DNA from: JBOGDS01 sp050743075
GTDB lineage: Bacteria > Actinomycetota > Actinomycetes > Jiangellales > Jiangellaceae
Assembly (NCBI GenBank): GCA_050743075.1
Contig: JBOGDS010000081.1
Coordinates: 1 to 15,481 of the forward strand
Direction: 5' to 3'
DNA: 15,481 bases
Positions within the stretch are counted from its first letter, which is position 1; each line of letters starts with the position of its first letter. A model generated the notes under the pieces. It did no database searches. It saw only the letters and a list, made by a program, of their open reading frames with translations, and was not told the DNA's origin. Of the stretch, positions 9,204 through 15,481 are shown one piece after another. Position numbers and translations under genes: made by a program.

Positions 9204-9730
9204 ACCGCTGACCCCGGCGCCGCCACCCCACCGGCGGCTGCCTTGCGTGCGGTCTCGACCTCCTTGGGCTCGGCTGCGGCGGCGTCGAGGGCTGGAGGAG
9301 GAGGCACGGTCCACATCCACTCACGGAGCCGGTCACGCTCGTGGGTGAGATCGCGGATGTCCAGCTCGGCGTACTCGAACTCCGGTGACCAGTGCAGCGC
9401 GTCGAACGGGCACACATCGATGCAGATGCCGCAGTACATGCAGAGCGAGAAGTCGATCGCGAACCGGTCCAGGACGTTGCGGCTGCGTGGGCGCCCGCCC
9501 TCGGCGGCCGGCGGCAGCTCTTCCTTGTGCGAGTCGATGTAGATGCACCAGTCCGGGCACTCGCGTGCACAGAGCATGCACGAGGTGCAGTTCTCGTCGG
9601 TCAGCGCGATGACCCCGCGGCTGCGCGGCGGCAGCTCCGGCGCGGCGTCGGGATACTGCGCGGTGACGGCGCGCCTGGTCAGGCGCCGGAACGTCGTGGC
9701 CAACCCGCGTACCAGCCCGAAACCTGCCAT
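9200..9730 (-). CDS. nuoI: NADH-quinone oxidoreductase subunit I
   Basis: A 176-residue peripheral subunit carrying two [4Fe-4S] clusters (N6a and N6b) that pass electrons toward NuoB and the quinone site. The two ferredoxin motifs are complete: C48, C51, C54 with C58 in CTSCMLCARECPDWCI, and C97, C100, C103 with C107 in CMYCGICIDVCPFDAL. An amphipathic N-terminus and RSRGVIALTDEN precede the first motif, and an Ala/Pro-rich tail follows residue 141. The ATG at 9728-9730 has AGGAG only two bases upstream, an unusually short gap; no other in-frame start fits better. Its stop overlaps the nuoJ start. In most genomes nuoH lies directly upstream; here a GNAT gene does, 55 bases away. Confidence 0.97.
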   Translation of the reverse strand: MAGFGLVRGLATTFRRLTRRAVTAQYPDAAPELPPRSRGVIALTDENCTSCMLCARECPDWCIYIDSHKEELPPAAEGGRPRSRNVLDRFAIDFSLCMYCGICIDVCPFDALHWSPEFEYAELDIRDLTHERDRLREWMWTVPPPPALDAAAAEPKEVETARKAAAGGVAAPGSAV

Positions 9731-9788
9731 GGCTCCTCATCATGTCCCGTCCGGCGCTCGTATTCGAGCCTCCCACGTCCCTTTGTCA
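9731..9788 (-). promoter_or_regulatory. Gap ahead of nuoI with a possible promoter and palindrome
   Basis: This 55-base gap is the only untranslated DNA directly ahead of the nuoI-N unit. On the minus strand a CTGACA motif (overlapping the GNAT stop) is followed about 18 bases later by GAATAC, a poor match to a sigma-70-type promoter. A perfect hairpin GCTCG-AATA-CGAGC sits at 9756-9769, which overlaps the putative -10. It could be a small operator, or a hairpin behind the GNAT gene. If nuoI-N is expressed apart from nuoA-H, its promoter must be here or farther upstream in the accessory genes. Confidence 0.25.
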
Positions 9789-10247
9789 GGGCGGGACCGC
9801 CATGTCGTAGGTCACCCACGGTGTAGCGACGGCGACCCGGTCGTAGACGGCGCGGGCACGGTCGTTGTCCGCGGCGGTGATCCAGCGGACGACGCTCCAG
9901 CCGCGCCGCTGGCCTTCTTCCCGGATCGCCTCGAGCATTGCGCCGATGGCTCCGGTACCGCGGGCCGCCGGCTCGACGAACAGGTCGTCGAGATAGCCAC
10001 CGACGGCGCCGGCGAGCGGACGCGCGAACGCCCGCAGGTGTGCGAGACCCACGGGCCTGTTCTCGGCATCGACGACAACCAGGCAGACGATGGTGGCCTC
10101 GTCGTGGATCCAGCCCCAGACCCGGTCGAGGCGTTCGGCCGGAAGGTCCTCACCGTAGAACTCGCCGTAGGTGCGGTAGAGCCTTTCCCAGGCGGCGCGA
10201 TCCGTGCGTTCGGCGGGCCGTACGGCCCAGTCGATTCGGTCGGGCAT
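9786..10247 (-). CDS. GNAT family N-acetyltransferase
   Basis: A 153-residue protein with the GNAT fold, which transfers an acetyl group from acetyl-CoA to an amine. The acetyl-CoA binding motif A is visible as YLDDLFVEPAARGTGAIGAML (85-105), with the pyrophosphate-loop signature R-G-T-G-A at 96-100, followed by a helix and then WITAADNDRARAVYDRVAV (122-140), the typical motif B with N128, R132 and Y135. The N-terminal part (VRPAERTDRAAWERLYRTY) is the usual first strand and helix. The substrate cannot be told. The ATG at 10245-10247 was chosen because the open frame upstream is a shadow of the HNH gene; no good Shine-Dalgarno is seen. It lies on the same strand as nuoI and is a likely accessory gene. 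Confidence 0.88.
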   Translation of the reverse strand: MPDRIDWAVRPAERTDRAAWERLYRTYGEFYGEDLPAERLDRVWGWIHDEATIVCLVVVDAENRPVGLAHLRAFARPLAGAVGGYLDDLFVEPAARGTGAIGAMLEAIREEGQRRGWSVVRWITAADNDRARAVYDRVAVATPWVTYDMAVPP

Positions 10248-10308
10248 CGTGGCAGGGTAGTTCGGTCGCCGCTGCATGGCGATGTGTGCCCGTTTCTCGT
10301 TGCGCCGC

Positions 10309-10323
10309 GGCTTGCGGCAAGCC
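10309..10323 (-). terminator. Hairpin behind the DUF222-HNH gene
   Basis: GGCTTG and CAAGCC form a 6-bp stem with a 3-base loop (CGG), 10 bases beyond the HNH stop codon on the transcribed strand. No T-run follows. It may end the HNH transcript ahead of the GNAT gene. Confidence 0.3.
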
Positions 10324-10332
10324 CGTGCCCTT

Positions 10333-11719
10333 TCACCCGTCCGGCGTCGGTCCGGCGCGTTCGTACCTGGGTTCGTTGTTACGCCGCGGCACCCGATCAG
10401 GATCCACCCAGGGTGGTGGGATGAACTCGGGTTTCCGGTCGTCGGCCATTCGTGCTTGCCAGCCGTGGTGGTGCACGACGCGATGGTGATACCCGCACAG
10501 CAGCACCAGGTTGTCCAGGTCGGTGGGTCCGCCGTCGGCCCAGTAGACGATGTGGTGGGCGATGCACCATTCCGACGGTCTGGTGCAGCCGGGGAACGCG
10601 CAGCCACGGTCACGCACCATGAGTGCGTTCCATTGTCCTGGGGCGACGGTGCGCTGTTCGCGTCCGACGTCGAGCGGCACCGAACCCGGTCCCGTGATCA
10701 CCCGGGGTCACCCCGGCGTCACACGCGATCCGGCGCACTGTTTCGGCGGAGATGGGTCCGCCCCAGCCCAGCTCACCGGGCAGGACGGGCGTCCAACCGC
10801 AGCCGCCGTCGCCGGTCTTGGCCAGCAGGGTGTCCAACGAGACGATCACGGCGAGGTGCGGTCGAACGCCGTGCCCGGCCGGCAGTATCCCCGCGTCGCA
10901 GGCGCGGCGGGCCAGCTCGACCAGTGCGTCGGCCATCCGGGCACCGGCCGACCGCGGGTCCTGGGTGCCGTCGGCGGCTGGGGCGGGTGCGGCCAGCGGA
11001 TCCAACGCCGCCCGCACCATCGCCGCGGACTCCGCGTCCAGTTTCCCCGACACCCGGGTGAACCCTTCCCCGGTGTCGGAGAACCGTAGCTCCCGCTGCC
11101 GGTAGGCGCGCTCCTCCCGTTCCTCCAACGTCTCCGTGTCCAGGGTGTGGATCAGATGCCGGCCCAGCTTCGCCACCGTGACCGGATCGAACTGGCGCGC
11201 CCAGCCGGCCAGATGGGCTTCGGCGACCCGCTCCTGCTGCGTGCTCAGACCACCGGGCAGCCCGACCATCGTCTTGGCGATCACCTGCGCATGATCGGCC
11301 GACACCGCGCCCTCGCACAGTGCGGCCGCGGTCGCCGGCAGGGACCGCGATGACGGCCCGGCCACGTTGGCGGCGAAGTCCACCGGACCGTCGGCCGAGC
11401 CGGAGTGCATCCGGTTGGCCAGGTCCACCCGCGCCTTCGCCTCACCCGGGCGCAGCCGCAGCCGATCCTTTACCCACGCCGTGGTCGACGACGCGCCGAG
11501 CCGGCGGCCCAGATCCCGCGCGTCGGCCTCCCGAAGGAGCCGCAGCCCGACCGCCGCCTGCCGCGCCGCCAACGCCTCACACCGCTCGATCGTCGCCGCC
11601 AGGTCGTCATCCGACAACGACCACACATCCGCCGAGACGGCCTCGTCCAACCCCTCGGACGCGGCATTCAGCCCGGCCACCACCGGGTGACCGACCTGGG
11701 TGAGAACGCCGCCGTCCAT
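10333..11719 (-). pseudogene. DUF222 / HNH endonuclease gene with a frameshift (13E12-type)
   Basis: Two frames together make one DUF222-HNH protein of about 460 residues, the usual size. The first (11719 to about 10705) carries the DUF222 part: LAATIERCEALAARQAAVGL, TTAWVKDRLRLRPGEAKARV, AQVIAKTMVGLP, and LSAD-type blocks up to ETVRRIACDAGVT. The second (to the stop at 10333) carries the rest: VPLDVGREQRTVAPGQWNAL, then the HNH core CAFPGCTRP, CIAHHIVYWADGGPTDLDN and LVLLCGYHHRVVHHHGW. The frame breaks at a run of four G (10704-10707, C on the coding strand); removing one base restores R-V-I-T-G-P-G. The ATG at 11717-11719 is preferred to a TTG 30 bases upstream. Such genes are often multicopy in actinomycetes and their biology is poorly known. 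The break may be mutation or a sequencing slip in the homopolymer. Confidence 0.85.
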
Positions 11720-11752
11720 GAACCAAAGAGTAGAGCGACCCACCGACAACGA

Positions 11753-11809
11753 GAGGCCCCGTGGCGGCCTCCGGACACGGTGTGGAATAACAAGCGGATA
11801 ACGATCCGC
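11753..11809 (-). terminator. Two hairpins behind the methyltransferase relic
   Basis: GCGGAT-AACG-ATCCGC (11794-11809) is a perfect 6-bp stem with a tetraloop, and GAGGCC/GGCCTC (11753-11771) a perfect 6-bp stem with a 7-base loop. Both follow the stop of the methyltransferase relic (11828) on its strand and precede the start of the HNH gene, so they fit a terminator. Some promoter function for the HNH gene could also lie in this 108-base gap. Confidence 0.35.
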
Positions 11810-11827
11810 CGTGACCGGTGGGCTCTC

Positions 11828-12917
11828 CTACACGTCGTACACCTTGAGGACCTCGTCGCCGTAGTGGTTGACCATCTTCACGGCGATCCTCCCGGTCTCC
11901 GGCCTGGCGAACGGGCGCGACCGCGTTGAATAGAGCGTTGCCCACGCAGCTTCGTCGATGTCTGCCTTCAACGCGGTCCTGAGTCGCTTGTACGGGTCGA
12001 GACCGTCCGGCTTGCCGTCCCTTCCGGCGAAATAGCAATGGCTCACGAAGAAGGATTCGACGTCATATTCGGTGTGTCGACCATCCACAGCGCGATGTCG
12101 TCGGTGTCGCTGGACCGGATCTCGCCCGTCGTGGGGTTACATACGTCGACCCCGATGATCTCCACGACGATGCCGTCGGGGGTCTTCTCGATCCGGACGG
12201 CAGGTTCGCCGAAGACGGTGAACAGGTCGCCGCTGCCGGTCTTCTTGAGCAGGGCCTCCCCCATGGCGAGGTCGGCATTCACCCGGACGATCAGCACCGG
12301 CAGCCGGCCGAGCCGGCGCTCCTCCTGGACGGCGGCGAAGTCGTTGGAACCATCGGGCCGGAACTCCTCGGCGGTCGTCACCGCGCTCGCGTCGAACGCG
12401 AACCCGAGGACGAGCAGCAGGTCGAATCCCTGCCCGCGCAGCGCCTCGCGGGCCGCTTCCTTGACCCACTCCGACGACACCGTGCCGTACTGCGGGCCGA
12501 TGCTCACGGCGATCCGCTGCGGAGTATCGCGCTCGCCGTTCTTACGGTGGCCTTCGGCCTGGATGAGCATGCCCGCATACGGGCTGAGGGACTCGAACTC
12601 CAACCGCTTCGGACGGCGGCCGTTCTGCACGCCAGCCTTGGCGAGATTGTCGACGATGTGCGGACGAACGTGTCCGTGTCCGCGTCCTCAGCCTCACGCT
12701 CGGCGGCCAGATCCGCGGCGTCCTGCACGTCCTTCCCGCGCCACACCAACTGCGGGTCCAGCGACGTGTCGCGCGAGTACAGCAACCGCCCCGGCGCCGA
12801 CGCTGCCTCGTCGACGAAGTCGCGGGCATCGGCGGTCGGGATGTTCACCCGCTTGTCGTCGTGCGTCAGCGCCTCGACCGGCGTCGGCCCGGCGGTCCGC
12901 TTCCTACGAGGCGGCAT
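11828..12917 (-). pseudogene. Relic of a restriction-modification DNA methyltransferase, catalytic core deleted
   Basis: Three minus-strand frames join into the two ends of a Mod-type site-specific adenine methyltransferase. The N-terminus (12917 to about 12700) has the conserved TPVEALTHDDKRVNIPTADA and LYSRDTSLDPQLVWRGKD. The sequence then jumps, at about residue 70, to the family's C-terminal region: HIVDNLAKAGVQNGRRPKRL, ESLSPYAGMLIQAEGH, IGPQYGTVSSEWV, RLPVLIVRVNADLAMGEAL, GDLFTVFGEPAVRI, VCNPTTGEIRSSDTDDIALW, EYDVESFFVSHCYFAG and GRIAVKMVNHYGDEVLKVY before a TAG. The DPPY catalytic motif, the AdoMet site and the target-recognition region are all missing. One-base frameshifts lie near 12660 and near 12071-12076. 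The ATG at 12915-12917 has a good GGAGGGG upstream. The gene must be non-functional as a methylase. Confidence 0.85.
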
Positions 12918-13026
12918 CGGCCCGTCCCCCTCCGTCCGTCCACATCAGACACGGCCCACGACCACGTGTCCACAGGGGCCGCGTCGGCGCTGGCGGCCGA
13001 CCCTTCACCGGGCAATCGTCGAGCCC
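12918..13026. promoter_or_regulatory. Divergent gap between the methyltransferase relic and DUF4160
   Basis: These 109 bases separate two genes reading away from each other, so promoters for both are expected. On the minus strand a GGAGGGG ribosome site precedes the methyltransferase ATG by about 10 bases. On the plus strand no clear Shine-Dalgarno precedes the DUF4160 ATG. No convincing -35/-10 pair was found by eye in either direction. Confidence 0.3.
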
Positions 13027-13287
13027 ATGCCGACGTTGGGCCGCTTCTACGGCATCACGGTAATTGCGCGGTGGAACGACCACCCGCCGCCGCATGTCCA
13101 CGTCGGGTACCAGGGCCACCACGCGTCGATCCGAGTTGACACACTGGAGATCATTCACGGACACCTGCCGAGACGCGCTCGCGTGCTATTCGTCGAGTGG
13201 GCGCTGGCCCATCGTGACGAGCTGCGCGAGGCATGTAACGCGGTTGCGCGGAGCGAGCGGCCGCCTACCATCGAACCGTTGGACTGA
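13027..13287 (+). CDS. DUF4160 domain protein
   Basis: An 86-residue protein matching the DUF4160 family. It opens MPTLGRFYGITVIARWNDHP, then has the His-rich family core PPPHVHVGYQGHHASIRV (20-37), the turn IIHGHLPRRA (42-51) and VEWALAHRDELREACNAV (56-73). The length is typical. No catalytic residues are known; the clustered histidines (H19, H23, H25, H31, H32) could bind a metal, which is my inference. It is followed after 15 bases by a DUF2442 gene, and these two families are often found as neighbours, which has led to the suggestion that they form a toxin-antitoxin-like pair. The ATG at 13027 gives the normal N-terminus but lacks a strong ribosome site. Both genes are intact while the genes around them are broken. 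Confidence 0.85.
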   Translation: MPTLGRFYGITVIARWNDHPPPHVHVGYQGHHASIRVDTLEIIHGHLPRRARVLFVEWALAHRDELREACNAVARSERPPTIEPLD

Positions 13288-13302
13288 ACAAGGAAGGCCC
13301 CC

Positions 13303-13584
13303 ATGGCAGAAGGCGACTACCTCCCCCGCGTAATGGCTGTGCGGGTCGTCCGGGACCGGGTCGTTCATCTGACGTTCGACGACGGCCTCGAAGGTGAGGT
13401 CGACCTGCGACCGAAGTTGTCGAGCCCGGTCTTCGACCGTCTTGCCCGCGACGACGAATTCTTCAACCAGATCGACGTCGACTTCGAAACGATCGTCTGG
13501 CCCGGCGATCTAGACATGGCGCCCGAGCCGCTCTACGACGAGGTCAAGGCGGCGAACGCCGACCGCTCCACGACACATCGTTAG
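13303..13584 (+). CDS. DUF2442 domain protein
   Basis: A 93-residue protein of the DUF2442 family, read after AAGGAAGG (six bases ahead of the ATG) and 15 bases beyond the DUF4160 stop, so the two form an operon. Family features are LPRVMAVRVVRDRVVHLTFD (7-26), the acidic DDGLEGEVDLRP (26-37), SPVFDRLARDDEFFNQIDVD (41-60) and the hallmark IVWPGDLDMAPEPLYDEVK (64-82). DUF2442 proteins are small, with an N-terminal domain often found beside DUF4160 or in antitoxin-like contexts; no biochemical role is established. The TAG stop (13582-13584) overlaps the TAA stop of the convergent nuclease relic (13581-13583). Intact, with ordinary codon use for the region. Confidence 0.88.
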   Translation: MAEGDYLPRVMAVRVVRDRVVHLTFDDGLEGEVDLRPKLSSPVFDRLARDDEFFNQIDVDFETIVWPGDLDMAPEPLYDEVKAANADRSTTHR

Positions 13585-15309
13585 CCCAAGCCCCCGCGCA
13601 GCGCGTCGGCTGCCGCGCTGATGTCGATATTCGCCCTCGTCGGGTCGTCGACCTCGCAGAAGCCCCATCGCCCCCACCGTCCGTCGTTGCTCACCGCGGG
13701 AAGCCACAGGTCGCGCGCAGCGTCGGCCTTTGCCGACCGCATCGACTGGTCCTTACGACCGCCGGACACTTCGACGACCAGGGTCCGCAACACGCTGTCA
13801 CCGTCGTCCGCCAGGCGCACCAGGAAGTCGGGCACGAACTGGTGGGTCCGCCCCTGGTGGGGGTACGGGATCGTGAAGCCGCGGTGGTCGTTCTTGACAT
13901 ACGCAGCGACTCCCGGCAGTGCCTCGAGGGCCTGGGCGACCGTGCGCTCCCACGCGTCGCCGGAGACGCCGTCGAGGACGACGTACGACACGTGGCAGCG
14001 CATCTCCGACGTCGGGTAGACGTCGCGGGTGGTGAAGAAGTCGACCTCGGCCGTCGAGCCGACCGGGTCGTACAGGCGCATCATCGGCAGCACGTGCGGC
14101 TCACGGTCGTCGACCTGCCGGATGACCGCATCCCACACCCGTTCGGCGGCGTGATGGGTGTTCTCGCTGAGCAGCAGCAGGCCCGGGAACGTGTCGTCGT
14201 GGTAGGTCACGCAGGTCCGCATCCAGTCGCGGACAATCCCGACGGCCTGCGGGAAGTACCACGGCTTGGGGTCGTCCATCGTCGACAGATGCCGGTCGAC
14301 GAGGACGCGCGCGATCTCGTACGCCACCGCCTGTTCGCGCAGGCCGCGCAACTCGCCGAGCTCGTGCACGTCGGACCGTCCCACCACTCCCGACACCAGC
14401 GTGTAGGTGGGCAGCGAGTCCTTGGACACGACGAACGGCTCGGCCGCACCGAGATCTACGAAAAGCGGTTCGTCGGGAAGCTCCACCCGATAGCCCACGA
14501 CCCGCGGGAACGTGATCTCGGCCGACACGCGCTCCGGCTCCGCCCGCACCCGCCGGGAGGGTGTGACCGTCAGGTCCTTGGTGGGCGCGACCGTCGGGAT
14601 GAACTGGAACGGCACGCCGTACACGTCGGCGTACTCCGGCGTGAAACAGCCGGTGCCGGGGTCGACGGCGTACGAGCGGCGGCGCAGACCCGGGCCCACG
14701 ACCTGCTCGCAGAGCAGCTGCGTACCGAACGCCCGCACGCCGAGGATGTGCGTCACCGTGTTGGCATCCCAGCCCTCGGTGAGCATGGACACGCTGACGA
14801 CACAGCGCACGTGCTCGCCGAGACGGCCCTGCTTGCCGACGGAGTTGAGCACCTCGCGGAGCAGGTCCTCGTCAGTGACGTCGTCCGCCGAGCGCCCCGG
14901 GAACCGCCGGCGGTACTCCTCCTTGAACTCGTCGATCTCGGTTCTGGCGATGGCCTTGAAGTCCGATGACATGGACTCGCCCGACTCGAGCTGTGCCGAG
15001 TCGACCAGGATCGTCCGCGGGCGCGGCGTCCACCCGCCGTCGACGACGTTGGAGAACAGGCCGAGCCCGCCCGGGCACGAGCGCCGCGGAGTCGCCGGTG
15101 CGCTCCCAGCCCGCCACCCAGTCGAAGACCACCTTGGACACCGTGGTGTTGTTGCAGACCACGATGAACACCGGCGGCGTCTCGCCCCGCGCCGCCGCGT
15201 CGGAGGCCTCCCAGGCGTCGAAGGCCTTGACGTAGGAGCCGTACAGGCTCTGCAGCGCTCCCTCGAGCGCGGCCGGCGGATGGGGCGGCCCGGTGACGTC
15301 GACGAGCAA
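13581..15309 (-). pseudogene. 3' part of a helicase-type restriction endonuclease gene (BPTD_3080-like), frameshifted
   Basis: About 575 codons from two frames match the C-terminal two thirds of the Res partner of Mod-type methylases. The first piece (15309 to about 15075) has LEGALQSLYGSYVKAFDAW and TPPVFIVVCNNTTVSKVVFD; the second has LFSNVVDGGW, TILVDSAQLESGESMSSDFK, EEYRRRFPGRSADD, helicase motif V in VSMLTEGWDANTVTHILG, then ADVYGVPFQFIP, ITFPRVVGYRVELP, and near the end VPDFLVRL followed by LVVEVSGGRKD, a likely PD-(D/E)xK nuclease core. The frame breaks around 15066-15078. Motif VI reads EQVVGPGLRR, with Pro (codon 14691-14693) where the family has Arg. The ATPase motifs I and II and the rest of the N-terminus are absent: the similarity stops at the inverted repeat at 15310. 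Probably inactive. Confidence 0.85.
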
Positions 15310-15400
15310 TGATCAGAACCTGTGGATGGCTCTCGGCGGGGTGACGTGAAGGGGGCGCACCTCCCGAGGATGATCTGAAGCCCATTGCAAGTTCTGATCA
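15310..15400. repeat. Short inverted repeat next to the truncated nuclease gene
   Basis: TGATCAGAAC (15310-15319) is the exact reverse complement of GTTCTGATCA (15391-15400); with one mismatch the match extends to 13 bases (TGATCAGAACCTG against CAAGTTCTGATCA). The left copy starts at the very base where the nuclease relic ends. It may be the end of the insertion sequence whose transposase gene starts at 15439. Confidence 0.6.
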
Positions 15401-15438
15401 GGGTCGGCGTTGGAGCGCCGGTTCGGGAGGGTACGCCC

Positions 15439-15481
15439 ATGCTCAAGGTAGTCCACGAGGAGAACGAGCCCCACCAGGATG
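15439..15481 (+). CDS. Start of a probable IS256 family transposase (cut by the window edge)
   Basis: An open frame begins with ATG at 15439, with GGGAGGG (15425-15431) seven bases upstream, and reads MLKVVHEENEPHQD before the window ends. Actinobacterial IS256 transposases commonly open with M-L-x-V-V followed by an acidic stretch, then a SLIDEIVREGARRML-type block that would lie just past the edge. Only 14 residues are visible, so the family call rests on this opening and on the context: an inverted repeat and a truncated gene next door. Confidence 0.45.
   Translation, partial: MLKVVHEENEPHQD

Larger units (their letters stand above)
15310..15481 (+). mobile_element. Left end of a probable IS256-type insertion sequence (incomplete)
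   Basis: The stretch combines a sudden end to the nuclease coding sequence, an inverted repeat at that point, and about 130 bases later a well-placed start codon whose first residues look like an IS256-family transposase. A leader of roughly this size between element end and transposase start is normal for that family. The right end and any target duplication lie outside the window, so the limits are inferred. Confidence 0.45.

Noticed and set aside
10690..10715. Programmed ribosomal frameshifting in the HNH gene
   Set aside because: No slippery heptamer or downstream pseudoknot was recognised; a plain indel at a short homopolymer explains it better.
13842..14969. A 375-codon plus-strand frame opposite the nuclease relic
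   Set aside because: Arg/His/Asp-rich with no recognisable domain; it mirrors the conserved minus-strand coding sequence.

Overview
The window is high-GC DNA whose gene content points to an actinomycete: a nuo complex I cluster with tightly coupled genes and several GTG starts, a YajQ-family protein, HtpX, a DUF2784 membrane protein and a DUF222-HNH (13E12-type) nuclease gene. The genus cannot be told from the sequence alone.

Left part (1-2440): two tRNA genes on the minus strand, Thr(GGT) then Met(CAT), and a minus-strand Tyr(GTA) tRNA with a strong hairpin behind it. Between them lie an intact DUF2784 gene and about 740 bases (962-1700) of decayed DNA: the tail of a membrane protein gene, a cluster of direct and inverted repeats, and a frameshifted coding relic. 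The first 300 bases hold only a doubtful relic of a LacI-type regulator. A YajQ-family gene (+) faces htpX (-).

Centre (2459-9730): on the minus strand, nuoI-J-K-L-M-N encode the peripheral two-cluster ferredoxin-like subunit and five membrane subunits of respiratory complex I. All five junctions are 4-base start/stop overlaps (GTGA or ATGA), so the six genes look like one translationally coupled unit. htpX follows, 101 bases beyond nuoN. Every reading frame in this block is clean. The genes that normally precede nuoI (nuoA-H) are not in the window; the cluster begins abruptly at nuoI.

Right part (9786-15481): accessory DNA takes the place of nuoA-H. It holds a GNAT acetyltransferase gene, a DUF222-HNH gene with one frameshift, a DNA methyltransferase gene that has lost its catalytic core and carries two frameshifts, an intact DUF4160-DUF2442 pair, and the 3' part of a helicase-type restriction endonuclease gene (BPTD_3080-like) with a frameshift and a Pro where the motif VI Arg is expected. 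The window ends in what looks like the 5' end of an IS256-type transposase gene behind a short inverted repeat. The best reading is a dead restriction-modification island, cut by an insertion sequence, sitting at a break in the nuo operon, with a small intact two-gene module preserved between the dead methylase and nuclease genes.
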